Of a stretch of 64,000 nucleotides of DNA, positions 9,482-17,480 are shown in pieces. Position 1 is the stretch's first letter; each line of letters starts with the position of its first letter. The translations under genes and the position numbers were made by a program. This stretch comes from Rhizobacter sp. SG703. Its GTDB lineage: Bacteria; Pseudomonadota; Gammaproteobacteria; Burkholderiales; Burkholderiaceae_C. The notes beneath the pieces were generated by a model, which saw only the letters and a list, made by a program, of their open reading frames with translations, did no database searches and had not been told where the DNA came from. The stretch spans positions 262,825 to 326,824 of the forward strand of contig NZ_JAAZQK010000006.1 in the NCBI RefSeq assembly GCF_012275445.1, read 5' to 3'.

Positions 9482-10363
9482 TCATTGTCGGTCGCCGCGG
9501 CGCTTGCCGAGCCACTTCACCAGCGCCAGCGTGCAGCCCATCACCATGAACGACACGATGGTCGTCACGGTGCCGAGCGCATAGATGGCCGGCGTCGTGA
9601 CGGTGCTGGTCAGCCCCTGCAGTTCCAGCGGCAGCGTGTTGACGTCGCCGATCGCCTGCGAGGTGCGCGCGATCTCGTCCCAGCTCAGCGTGAAGCCGGA
9701 CATGCCGACCCCCACCAGCGCCGGCGCGATCAGCGGCAGCACCACGTGGCGGAAGCCCTGCCACGGCGTCGCGCCCAGGTCGCGCGCCGCTTCTTCATAG
9801 GCCGGGTTGAAGCGGTTGAACACCACCAGCATCACCAGCAGGCCGAACGGCAGCGTCCACGTCAGGTGCGCACCGAGCGCCGAGGTGTACAGGCCCATCG
9901 CGGTGCCGTAGCCTTCGAGCAGGCTGGTCGCGCCCAGGCTTTCCAGCACGGCCTTGAACGCGGTGTCGATCAGGCGGAACTGCAGCCCGATGCCGAGCGA
10001 GACGACGATCGACGGCATGATCAGGCTCGCCACCGTGGTGTAGAACAGCAGGCCCGAGCCGGTGAATTTCTTGCGGAACGCGAGGCCCGCCCCGAGCGAC
10101 AGCAGCACCGTCAATCCCATCACGACCGTGCCCAGTGCCACCGAGCGGCGGAACGCGGCCGCGATGTCGACCACCCCCATGCCTTCCCACAGCTTCGCGA
10201 ACCAGTGCAGCGACACGCCGCGCATCGGAAACGTCAGCCCGCCTTCGGGGCCCTGGAAGCTCAGCACGAAGATGGCAATCATCGGGCCGTACAGGAACAG
10301 CACGAAGGCACCGAACACGGCGGCGAGCGCGTAGAAGCTGCGGGGGCGGCGGTCGACGTGCAT
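9482..10363 (-). CDS. ABC transporter permease, PotC-like
   Basis: A 293-residue inner-membrane permease with six predicted helices. Its EAA loop (YEEAARDLGATPWQGFRHVVLPLIAPAL in outline) contacts the ATPase. The length and the domain pattern match the second permease of spermidine/putrescine-type importers. The start codon overlaps the stop of the upstream permease by one base (TGATG), which implies translational coupling. The family also includes importers for 2-aminoethylphosphonate, opines and other small amines, so PotC-like is a structural label and not a substrate call. Confidence 0.9.
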   Translation of the reverse strand: MHVDRRPRSFYALAAVFGAFVLFLYGPMIAIFVLSFQGPEGGLTFPMRGVSLHWFAKLWEGMGVVDIAAAFRRSVALGTVVMGLTVLLSLGAGLAFRKKFTGSGLLFYTTVASLIMPSIVVSLGIGLQFRLIDTAFKAVLESLGATSLLEGYGTAMGLYTSALGAHLTWTLPFGLLVMLVVFNRFNPAYEEAARDLGATPWQGFRHVVLPLIAPALVGVGMSGFTLSWDEIARTSQAIGDVNTLPLELQGLTSTVTTPAIYALGTVTTIVSFMVMGCTLALVKWLGKRRGDRQ

Positions 10364-11211
10364 CAGAGTTGCTTCCGGATGTCGACCAGCCGCGTCAGGC
10401 CCCAGATCATCATCAGCACCACCGCCAGCAGGATCACTGCATTGGCCGCGGCCATCGGGAACTGCAGGTACGAGGTCTGCACCTGGATGATCTTGCCGAC
10501 CGACGCGATCTGCTGGCCGCCCATCACGCCGATGGTGACGAAGTCGCCCATCACGATCGTGATGACGAAGATCGAGCCGATGATGATGCCGGTGCGCGAC
10601 AGCGGCACCACCACGTTCCACACCGTCTGCCAGCCGCTCGCGCCGCTGTCGCGCGCGGCCTCGATCAGCGCGCGGTCGATGCGCATCATCGAGTTGAAGA
10701 TCGGCACGATCATGAACATCGTGTTCAGGTGCACGAAGGCCAGCACCACCGAGAAGTCGCTGAACAGCAGCCACTCGATCGGCGTGTCGATGACGTTGAT
10801 CGCCTGCAGCCCCTGGTTGATCAGCCCGTTGCGCCCGAGCAGCGGAATCCACGAGATCATGCGGATCACGTTGGACGTCCAGAACGGCACGGTGCACAGC
10901 ACGAACAGCAGCGTCTGCATGCCGACCGAGCGCACATGGAACGCGAGGAAATACGCCACCGCGAAGCCGATCAGCAGCGTGGCCAGCCAGACCAGCAAGC
11001 AGAACTTCAGCGTCGACAGGTAGGTGCGGACGGTGGTCTCGCTGAAGACGTCGAGGTAGTTCTGCAGCGTGAAGGCCGGGATCAGCTCGTAGTCGGTGGC
11101 ACGCCAGAAGCTCACCGCCAGCACCAGCAGCAACGGCAGCACGAGAAACAGCACGAACACCAGCGTGAACGGTGCGGCTTGCAGCCATGCGGTGAGGCGG
11201 ATGGGCTTCAT
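10363..11211 (-). CDS. ABC transporter permease, PotB-like
   Basis: A 282-residue inner-membrane permease with about six hydrophobic helices and the EAA motif in LIEAARDSGASGWQTVWNVV. It pairs with the following PotC-like permease to form the translocation pore. The start MKPIRLTAWLQ is followed at once by the first membrane helix. Between this gene and the binding protein lies an 89-base segment containing small GC-rich hairpins, which may lower expression of the permeases relative to the binding protein. Function as an importer subunit is firm; the substrate is not. Confidence 0.9.
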   Translation of the reverse strand: MKPIRLTAWLQAAPFTLVFVLFLVLPLLLVLAVSFWRATDYELIPAFTLQNYLDVFSETTVRTYLSTLKFCLLVWLATLLIGFAVAYFLAFHVRSVGMQTLLFVLCTVPFWTSNVIRMISWIPLLGRNGLINQGLQAINVIDTPIEWLLFSDFSVVLAFVHLNTMFMIVPIFNSMMRIDRALIEAARDSGASGWQTVWNVVVPLSRTGIIIGSIFVITIVMGDFVTIGVMGGQQIASVGKIIQVQTSYLQFPMAAANAVILLAVVLMMIWGLTRLVDIRKQL

Positions 11212-11220
11212 GGCGGATCA

Positions 11221-11298
11221 AGCAACGCCCCGGGATCCGGCTTTGCCGGGCCCAGGGGTGGCGCCCCTTGGGGGCAGGAGCGCAGCGACTGGGGGGCT
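11221..11298. repeat. GC-rich intergenic hairpins between binding protein and permease
   Basis: The gap contains CCGGC-TTT-GCCGG at 11237-11249 and a GGCGCCCCTTGGGGGC segment just after it. This kind of segment is common between genes in Comamonadaceae-type genomes. A hairpin after a binding-protein gene often stabilises its mRNA and reduces readthrough to the permeases. The hairpins are seen; the effect is inferred. Confidence 0.5.
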
Positions 11299-11300
11299 CA

Positions 11301-12575
11301 TCAAGCGGCTACGAACTCATTCCACTTCTGAACCATGTACGCGTTCTCGTCCATGATCGCGTTCCAGCAGGCGATGCCGCCCATGCGGGTCTCGTAGCTG
11401 CCGCCGTCGCGCACGCTGCCGGCCTTGGCCAGCAGGTCGCCGTTGGGCGACTTGATGTCCTGCGACGCCGCCTTGCCTTCCATCCAGTAGGCCCATTCGT
11501 AGGCTTCCATCTTCGCCTTCGCGGTCTCCAGCACCGCGCTGTAGTAGCCCTGGCGGTTCAGGTATGCGCCGGCCCAGCCGTCGAGGAACCAGTTGATGAA
11601 CTCGTAGACCGCGTCGGCCTTCTTGCCGCTCACCGTCTTCGGCACGCCGAAGCCGGCGGCCCAGGCGCGGTAGCCTTCCTTCAGCGGCTGGAAGGTGCAG
11701 GCGATGCCCTTGGTGCGCACCGCGGTGACGGCCGGCGACCACATCGACTGGATCACGACCTCGCCGGAGGCCATCAGGTTCACGCTCTCGTTGAAGTCCT
11801 TCCACAGCGCGCGGAACTGGCCGGCCTTCTTCGCCTCGATCAGCGTCTTGATCGTCAGGTCGATTTCCTTCTTCGTCATGTTCCCCTTGTCGGGGTACTT
11901 GTACAGCCCGGCGGCCTCGACCACCATCGCCGCGTCCATGATGCCGATCGACGGGATGTTCAGGATCGCGGCCTTGCCCTTGAACTCCGGGTTCAGCAGT
12001 TCCTTCCACGATTCGATCGGGCGCTTGATCAGGTCCGGGCGGATGCCCAGCGTGTCGGCGTTGTAGACGGTGGGAATCAGCGTCATGAACTGCGTCGGCT
12101 CCTTCGCGAAGTCCTTCGCGGTCGGCGACGCGACGTACATCACCTTCTTCGGCGCGGTGCCCTGGTCGCCGACCTTCTTGCCGCCGACCTCGCCCTTGGT
12201 GAACAGCGTCGTGATCTTGTCGGCGTTCTTGATGCGCCTGGTGTCGATGCCCAGCAGGTTGCCGGTCGGCAGGATCTTCTTCAGCGAGAAGTACTCGGTG
12301 TCGATCAGGTCGAACGAGTTCGGCGCGGTGACGGCGCGCTTGGTCACGTCGTCGGTGGTGACCGGGATGTACTGGATCTCGATGCCGGTGTCGGCCTTGA
12401 ACTTGTCGGCGATGGCCTTGTCCTGGTTCACCGCGGTGCCCAGGTAGCGCAGCGTGATCTTCTCCTGCGCGTGCACGAACGGGAAGGCCAGCGCGCCGCC
12501 GGCGGCGGCGGCGCCCTTCAGCAGCGTGCGGCGGCCGAGTCGGGGCGTGCCGTTCGGATCTTGGTGGTCGGTCAT
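11301..12575 (-). CDS. Tat-exported ABC substrate-binding protein, PotD-like
   Basis: A 424-residue periplasmic binding protein. The N-terminus carries a twin-arginine signal (RLGRRTLLKG followed by an alanine-rich hydrophobic run and FVHAQ cleavage region), so it is probably exported folded. The mature part has segments typical of the spermidine/putrescine and amine/phosphonate group: TGIEIQYIPVTTDD, FDLIDTEYFSLKKIL and the C-terminal FINWFLDGWAGAYLNRQGYY. It lies between the ATPase and two permeases on one strand. The divergent hydantoin-racemase-like gene suggests the ligand could be a hydantoin or related cyclic ureide, but this is inference only. Confidence 0.9.
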   Translation of the reverse strand: MTDHQDPNGTPRLGRRTLLKGAAAAGGALAFPFVHAQEKITLRYLGTAVNQDKAIADKFKADTGIEIQYIPVTTDDVTKRAVTAPNSFDLIDTEYFSLKKILPTGNLLGIDTRRIKNADKITTLFTKGEVGGKKVGDQGTAPKKVMYVASPTAKDFAKEPTQFMTLIPTVYNADTLGIRPDLIKRPIESWKELLNPEFKGKAAILNIPSIGIMDAAMVVEAAGLYKYPDKGNMTKKEIDLTIKTLIEAKKAGQFRALWKDFNESVNLMASGEVVIQSMWSPAVTAVRTKGIACTFQPLKEGYRAWAAGFGVPKTVSGKKADAVYEFINWFLDGWAGAYLNRQGYYSAVLETAKAKMEAYEWAYWMEGKAASQDIKSPNGDLLAKAGSVRDGGSYETRMGGIACWNAIMDENAYMVQKWNEFVAA

Positions 12576-12636
12576 CGGGTGCTCCTCGGGGTGATGGGTG
12601 ATGCGGACTCTCGGGGATGAATCTCGGCCGGGCGGC

Positions 12637-13629
12637 TCAGGCCAGCGCGTGCGCTTCGGCCGCGGCCCAGCTGACGTGCACGGTGTCGCCGGGTGCGAAC
12701 GGCGCGGCGTCGAAGCGCGCGTCGGGCAGCGTCGCGGTCCATTGGGTGTCGGCCGGCTCGCCGTGCGGCGCCAGGCTCACCTGCACGTACGTGCCCTGGT
12801 ACTCGACGGCCTTGACGGCGGCGGCACGCGACGCACCGGCCGCTTCGCGCGCGAGCGTCATGCGATCGGCGCGCACCGCGACGGCACCGGCCGCCGATGC
12901 GATCACGTTGTGCGCGCCCATGAAGCGCGCGACGAACTCGCTGCGCGGCGCGTTGAACACCTCGCGCGGCGAGCCGGTCTGTTCGATGCGGCCCTGGTTC
13001 ATCACGACCACCTGGTCGGCCAGCGCCATCGCCTCTTCCTGCGAATGCGTCACGTGCACGAAAGTGAAACCGAGCTCCTGCTGCCAGCGCTTCAGCTCGG
13101 CGCGCATCTGCACGCGCAGGAACGGGTCGAGCGCCGACAGCGGCTCGTCGAGCAGCAGCACGCGCGGCTCGGTCATCAGCGCGCGCGCCAGCGCCACGCG
13201 CTGCTGCTGGCCGCCGGACAGCTCGCTCGGCAGCCGCGCGAGGTACGGCGTCATCGCGACCAGCGCCAGCAGCTCGCGCGCCCTCGCATGGCGCTCGGCC
13301 GGCGGCCTGCCGCGCATCTTCCAGCTGAAGGCGACGTTGTCGAGCACGCTCAGGTGCGGGAACAGCGCATAGCTCTGGAACATCATCGCGGTGCCGCGGT
13401 CGGCCGCGGCGCTGTAGGTGATGTACTTGCCGCCGAGCAGGATCTGCCCGTCGCTCGCGAGCTCATGCCCGGCGATCATCCGCAGCGTCGAGGTCTTGCC
13501 GCAGCCCGAGGGACCGAGCAGGCAGCAGTAGCTGCCGGACGGAATCGCCAGGTCGATGCCATCGACCGCGACCGTGTCGCCGTAACGCTTGACGAGCGAG
13601 GTGAGCACCAGGGACGAGTCGGGCTTCAT
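12637..13629 (-). CDS. ABC transporter ATP-binding protein, PotA-like
   Basis: A 330-residue ATPase that powers the adjacent permeases. Walker A is GPSGCGKTS, the signature is LSGGQQQRVALARAL, Walker B is VLLLDEPLSALD and the H-loop histidine is in HVTHSQEEAMALAD. After about residue 240 comes a C-terminal TOBE-like regulatory domain, as in PotA/CysA-type subunits. It is the first gene of the leftward operon (ATPase, binding protein, permeases, gntR). Its start lies 204 bases from the divergent racemase start. A degenerate copy of the racemase operator (CTGTATGCAAAG, around 13638-13650) sits immediately upstream of its ATG. Confidence 0.93.
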   Translation of the reverse strand: MKPDSSLVLTSLVKRYGDTVAVDGIDLAIPSGSYCCLLGPSGCGKTSTLRMIAGHELASDGQILLGGKYITYSAAADRGTAMMFQSYALFPHLSVLDNVAFSWKMRGRPPAERHARARELLALVAMTPYLARLPSELSGGQQQRVALARALMTEPRVLLLDEPLSALDPFLRVQMRAELKRWQQELGFTFVHVTHSQEEAMALADQVVVMNQGRIEQTGSPREVFNAPRSEFVARFMGAHNVIASAAGAVAVRADRMTLAREAAGASRAAAVKAVEYQGTYVQVSLAPHGEPADTQWTATLPDARFDAAPFAPGDTVHVSWAAAEAHALA

Positions 13630-13775
13630 GGACCGACCTGTATGCAAAGCATGTGCCACGGGATGCCGCCCCGAAAGCCCCCGCGAGGCGCACCAAGTGG
13701 GATCCTTGTCGTGGCCGTCCGCCCGGATTTGGGGCGGCACTGCGCCTCGGAACGGGCGCACGACTTGCTCAGGTT

Positions 13776-13807
13776 TTGCCCTGTTCGGGTTTGCTTTGTA
13801 TACAAAG
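13776..13807 (+). promoter_or_regulatory. Racemase promoter with GntR-type palindrome over the -10
   Basis: TTGCCC (13776-13781) and TATACA (13799-13804) are separated by exactly 17 bases, a good sigma-70 arrangement. The -10 is embedded in the perfect 14-base palindrome CTTTGTATACAAAG (13794-13807), the form expected for a GntR/FCD dimer site. A repressor bound there would block the promoter. The likely protein is the GntR regulator encoded at 8765-9478, in the divergent operon. Elements are seen; the pairing with that protein is inferred. Confidence 0.65.
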
Positions 13808-13833
13808 TAGCCCGCAGACCTGAGGAACCCACC

Positions 13834-14601
13834 ATGAAGATCCGCGTGATCAACCCCAACACCAGCGCGTCGATGACGGCCAAGATCGGCGAGGCCGCGC
13901 GCGCGGTGGCGTCGCCCGGCACGGTGATCGACGCGGTGCAGCCGAGCTTCGGTGCGCCGTCGATCGAAGGCCACCATGACGATGTGTGGGCCGCCGCCGG
14001 CGTGGCCGAGCAGGTGCGTGCCGGCGAACGGGACGGCGCCGACGCGCACGTCATCGCCTGCTTCGGCGACCCCGGCCTGCATGCCGCGCGCGAGCTGGCG
14101 CGCGGGCCGGTGATCGGCATCGCCGAGGCGGCGTTCCATTGCGCATCGCTGCTGGCGACCGGGTTCTCGGTCGTCACGACGCTGACGCGCACCTGCGTGA
14201 TCGCCGAGCACCTGGTGCTGCAGTACGGCTTCGAGCGGCGCTGTCGCGGCATCCACGGCACCGACATCGCGGTGCTGGAACTGGACGACCCGGCGAGCGA
14301 CGCCCATGCGCGCATCCTGGCGAGCGCGCGCCAGGCGCTGGAACGCGACCGCTCCGGCGCGATCGTGCTGGGCTGCGCGGGGATGGCCGACCTGTGCGCG
14401 CGGCTGCAGGCCGAACTGGGCGTGCCGGTGGTGGACGGCGTGGCCGCGGCGGTCAAGCTGGCCGAGGGACTGGTCGCGATCGGGCTCGGGACGAGCAAGC
14501 GCGGGGACTATGCGTGGCCGCTGCGGAAAGACTATGTCGGATTGGCAGCGCCGTACTCGCCGGGTCCGGAGTTGAGCGGGCAGGAGACCCGTTCGGGCTG
14601 A
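13834..14601 (+). CDS. Hydantoin racemase-like Asp/Glu racemase family protein
   Basis: A 255-residue protein of the Asp/Glu/hydantoin racemase family, whose cofactor-independent enzymes use two cysteines as acid and base. Both are present, in IACFGDPGLHAARELA and IVLGCAGMADL. The N-terminus MKIRVINPNTSASMT is typical of the hydantoin and allantoin racemase branch (HyuE/HpxA-like). The start ATG has a GAGGAA Shine-Dalgarno-like stretch upstream. It diverges from an ABC importer and shares a putative operator with it, so it probably acts on the imported compound. With a urate/allantoin pathway 6 kb away, allantoin racemisation is a reasonable alternative to hydantoin racemisation. Confidence 0.88.
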   Translation: MKIRVINPNTSASMTAKIGEAARAVASPGTVIDAVQPSFGAPSIEGHHDDVWAAAGVAEQVRAGERDGADAHVIACFGDPGLHAARELARGPVIGIAEAAFHCASLLATGFSVVTTLTRTCVIAEHLVLQYGFERRCRGIHGTDIAVLELDDPASDAHARILASARQALERDRSGAIVLGCAGMADLCARLQAELGVPVVDGVAAAVKLAEGLVAIGLGTSKRGDYAWPLRKDYVGLAAPYSPGPELSGQETRSG

Positions 14602-14677
14602 GCCTGCGAAGAACGCTTCGACAGGCTCGGCGCGAACGGTTGTGGGCGCGGCCCGCCCACAGGCTCAGGGCGAACGG
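14588..14677. terminator. REP-like inverted repeat serving two convergent gene ends
   Basis: CCGTTCGGGCTGAGCCTGCGAAG (14589-14611, given here in outline) pairs almost perfectly with CTTCGACAGGCTCGGCGCGAACGG ending at 14639. The racemase TGA stop lies inside the left arm. It is followed by TGTGGGCG (14641-14648) pairing with CGCCCACA (14654-14661). Another single arm, ACAGGCTCAGGGCGAACGG, ends at 14677 and overlaps the stop of the convergent hydrolase. The arrangement suits a bidirectional terminator or REP element. Confidence 0.65.
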
Positions 14678-15594
14678 ACGGTCGGCGGCACCAGCCGCGC
14701 GATCATCGACCTGACCGCCTCGCGGTACAGCGCCGGGTCGTCGTCATGCAGCCGGCTGTGCGAGCCGCCGCTGAACTCGACCCAGCGCGTGCCGGCCGGT
14801 GCCGCGTCGCGCAGCGCACGCCCGAGCGTCACCGGCACCGTGTCGTCGGCGCCGCCGTGCATGATCAGGATCGGTGCATCGATGCGGCCGATCTTGTCGA
14901 CCGAATCGAACTGCTCGTTCGCGAGCCACGAGACCATCGTGCCGAGCACCCCGAGCGCCGCCGCCACGTCGGGCAAGCGCGTGAAGGTCGATTCGAGGAT
15001 CAGCCCGCCGTAGTCGCGCCCGCCGTGCTTGCGGCTGGCCAGGTCGACCGCCACGCCGCCGCCCATCGAATGGCCGAAGATCACGCGCCGCCGCGGATCG
15101 GACTGGTGCTTCACCAGCTCGGCCCATGCGGTGTCGGCATCGGCCAGGATCGTCGCCTCCGACGGGATCAGCGGCGTGCTCTCGCCCCAGCCGCGGTAGT
15201 CGACCGCCAGCACCGAGAAGCCGGCGTCGCGCAGCGCGTCGATCTTCGGCAGGTTGCGGTACAGCGCGCGGAAGGTGCCGTGCAGGTACAGCAGCGTCGG
15301 CGCCTGTGGATCGGCATTCGGCATCCACCACAGCTGCAGGCGATCGGGCACGCCGGGGGTCGCGCCCGGCACCGCTACCGCATACGACACGTCACCCGCA
15401 CGCAGCGCGAACTCGGCCGGCTGGCCCGGCGAGGGTCGGAACACCCATTGCCTCTGCTTCAGGTCCCACCACGCACAGCCGTGCAGCAGGATGACGCACG
15501 ACACCAGCGCACACCAACGCGTACACAGCCATCCGACACGCCTGGACGCTTGCCTCCAAAAACCGGGTCGAGAGTTCGCGACAATCACCGCCAT
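14665..15594 (-). CDS. Alpha/beta hydrolase, probable lipoprotein
   Basis: An alpha/beta-hydrolase-fold protein of about 309 residues. The nucleophile elbow is FGHSMGGGVAVDLAS, the oxyanion region is TLLYLHGTFRALYRNL, the acid is in ILIMHGGADDTVP and the catalytic histidine lies near SGGSHSRLHDDD. A hydrophobic N-terminal run ending LLHGC looks like a lipobox, so the mature protein may be anchored in a membrane. The ATG at 15594 overlaps the divergent ATG at 15593 as CATG; a GTG two codons later (15588) is an alternative start. Substrate is unknown; esterase or peptidase-like activity is possible. Its 3' end lies in the REP-like element shared with the racemase. Confidence 0.82.
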   Translation of the reverse strand: MAVIVANSRPGFWRQASRRVGWLCTRWCALVSCVILLHGCAWWDLKQRQWVFRPSPGQPAEFALRAGDVSYAVAVPGATPGVPDRLQLWWMPNADPQAPTLLYLHGTFRALYRNLPKIDALRDAGFSVLAVDYRGWGESTPLIPSEATILADADTAWAELVKHQSDPRRRVIFGHSMGGGVAVDLASRKHGGRDYGGLILESTFTRLPDVAAALGVLGTMVSWLANEQFDSVDKIGRIDAPILIMHGGADDTVPVTLGRALRDAAPAGTRWVEFSGGSHSRLHDDDPALYREAVRSMIARLVPPTVRSP

Positions 15595-16141
15595 GAAGTT
15601 TCCTGCCCTGGCGTCTGCCGTGTGCGCCTGCGGCGTGTCGATCTGCGCCCCTGCGCACACCGTACCCGCCGCCACCGACGCGCCCGACACGCCGCCGGCC
15701 ACTGTAGCCGCCCCCGCGCCATCGACGGCTCCGGCCGAGAATGTCTGGCGGCTGATGTACTCGCCGCTGACGTACCACTACTCGCGCGACCCCGACCACC
15801 AGTACGTGTGGATGCTCGGCGTCGAGCGCGAGCGGCCGAACGGCGTGGTCTCGGGCCTCACCTACTTCAGCAACTCGTTCGGCCAGCCCAGCGCCTATGC
15901 CTACGTCGGTCAGCGGCTGACCGACTTCAGCGACTGGAACCGGCTCTATGCGCAGTGGACCGCCGGGCTGATCTACGGCTACAAGCCGCCGTTCGACGAC
16001 AAGGTGCCGCTGAACTACAAGGGCTTCTCGCCCGGGCTGGTGCTGACGGTCGGCTGGCAGCTGACGCCCACGCTGTCGACCCAGGTCAACGTGCTGGGCA
16101 ACTCGGCGCTGATGTTCCAGCTGTCGGCCGTGGTGCCTTGA
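15593..16141 (+). CDS. Exported protein, possible outer-membrane beta-barrel
   Basis: I do not recognise a named family. The 182-residue protein starts with a signal-like sequence (MKFPALASAVCACGVSIC) followed by an Ala/Pro-rich stretch to about residue 48. The rest is rich in aromatic residues and alternating strands (WRLMYSPLTYHYSRDPDHQY, GLIYGYKPPFDDKVPLNYKG) and ends with a hydrophobic strand, FQLSAVVP. This fits a small PagP-like or lipid-modifying outer-membrane barrel, but no catalytic set was identified. The start codon overlaps the start of the opposite hydrolase gene, so the two share a promoter region only if one start is misplaced. Confidence 0.7.
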   Translation: MKFPALASAVCACGVSICAPAHTVPAATDAPDTPPATVAAPAPSTAPAENVWRLMYSPLTYHYSRDPDHQYVWMLGVERERPNGVVSGLTYFSNSFGQPSAYAYVGQRLTDFSDWNRLYAQWTAGLIYGYKPPFDDKVPLNYKGFSPGLVLTVGWQLTPTLSTQVNVLGNSALMFQLSAVVP

Positions 16142-16163
16142 CCCCTCGCCCGGCGGGTACGCC

Positions 16164-16240
16164 GGTCGATCCCCCGGGGGGATGCGGGCCGGCTTGGGGC
16201 GGCCCGGCGCTCGGCCCGCTTGGCGCTCGGCCCGCCCGAC
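16164..16240. repeat. GC-rich intergenic repeat segment
   Basis: The gap between two convergent genes contains CCCCCGGGGGG and a direct repeat of GGCGCTCGGCCCG (16206-16218 and 16222-16234). It resembles short GC-rich intergenic repeats of Burkholderiales and may help terminate both genes. No T-run is present. Confidence 0.45.
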
Positions 16241-16253
16241 GCCGGACATGCGC

Positions 16254-17480
16254 TTACAGCAGATCGCGCAGCGCGCGCGCCACCACCTTGGTCGCGCGGC
16301 GCAGGTCGTCGAGCACCACATGCTCGTCGGCCCGCTTCGCGTTGCTCTCGAACACCGTGCGCGGCCCGGCACCGTAGATCACCGCCGGGATGCCGCGCTC
16401 GCTGTAGAGCCGCACGTCGGTGTACAGCGGAGAACCCGAGGTCGGGATCGGCTCGCCGAACACCGCTTCGCCATGCCGCTGCAGCGCGTCGACCAGCGGC
16501 TGGTTGCCCGGCAGCGGCTGCAGCGCACGCGCCAGCAGCAGCCGGCGGATCTCGACCGTGATGCCCGGCACCTGCGCGGCCGCTTCGGCGATCACCGCGC
16601 GCAGCGCCGCCTCGACCTCGACCGGGTTCTCTTCCGGGATCATCCGGCGGTCGAGCTTCAGCACCACCTTGCCCGGCACCACGTTGGTGTTGGTGCCGCC
16701 TTCGATGCGACCGACATTCAGGTACGGGTGGCGAATGCCCGGCACCTTCGACGTGAGCTGCCGGTACTGCGTGTTCTGCGCATACAGCGCGTTCAGCAGC
16801 GCGACCGCGCCCTGCAGCGCGTCGATGCCGGTGTCGGGGATCGCTGCATGCGCCATGCGGCCGTGCACCGTCACTTCCAGCTGCAGGCAGCCGTTGTGCG
16901 CCGTCACCACCTGGTAGCTGAAGCCGGCGGCGATCAGCAGGTCGGGCTTCGTCAGACCCTGCGCCAGCAGCCAGCCGGGGCCGAGCTCGCCGCCGAACTC
17001 CTCGTCGTAGGTGAAGTGCAGCTCGACGCCGCCCTTCAGCGGCATGCCGAGCGCTTCGAGTGCGCGCACCGCGAAGGTGTAGGTCGCGAAATCGCTCTTG
17101 CTGACTGCCGACGCGCGGCCGTAGAGCCTGCCGTCGGCGATGTCGCCGCTGTACGGGCCGTGCGTCCAGCCGTCGCCCGGCGGCACCACGTCGCCGTGCG
17201 CATTCAGCGCGATGGTCCTGCCCTCGCCATAGCGGCGACGCACGATCAGGTTGGTGATGCTTTCCAGGCCGGCCGCGCGCACGTCGTCGCCCGGCACCGC
17301 ATGCCGTTCGGCCTCGAAGCCGAACTCCGCCAGCAAGGCCGCGGTGCGCTCGGCATGCGGCGCGTTGTGGCCCGGCGGAGTGTCGGTGGGCACCTGCACC
17401 AGTGCTTGCAGGAAGCGGGTCTGCTCGTCGAAATGCGCGTCGATCCACGCATCGAGGCGCGCATACGCGTCGTCGCTCAT
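16254..17480 (-). CDS. M20-family metallohydrolase (ArgE/DapE-like)
   Basis: A 408-residue di-metal amidohydrolase of the M20 family. Metal and catalytic residues are visible in LNAHGDVVPPGDGW (His, Asp), HFTYDEEFGGELG (catalytic Glu-Glu) and DRRMIPEENP; a lid-domain segment is KVVLKLDRRM. The C-terminal histidine is probably in RADEHVV. Its ATG overlaps the stop of the uraD-allC gene (ATGA), so it is translationally coupled to allantoate degradation. Family members remove acyl or carbamoyl groups from amino-acid-like substrates. A role on ureidoglycine, ureidoglycolate or an N-carbamoyl amino acid is plausible here but unproven. Confidence 0.88.
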   Translation of the reverse strand: MSDDAYARLDAWIDAHFDEQTRFLQALVQVPTDTPPGHNAPHAERTAALLAEFGFEAERHAVPGDDVRAAGLESITNLIVRRRYGEGRTIALNAHGDVVPPGDGWTHGPYSGDIADGRLYGRASAVSKSDFATYTFAVRALEALGMPLKGGVELHFTYDEEFGGELGPGWLLAQGLTKPDLLIAAGFSYQVVTAHNGCLQLEVTVHGRMAHAAIPDTGIDALQGAVALLNALYAQNTQYRQLTSKVPGIRHPYLNVGRIEGGTNTNVVPGKVVLKLDRRMIPEENPVEVEAALRAVIAEAAAQVPGITVEIRRLLLARALQPLPGNQPLVDALQRHGEAVFGEPIPTSGSPLYTDVRLYSERGIPAVIYGAGPRTVFESNAKRADEHVVLDDLRRATKVVARALRDLL

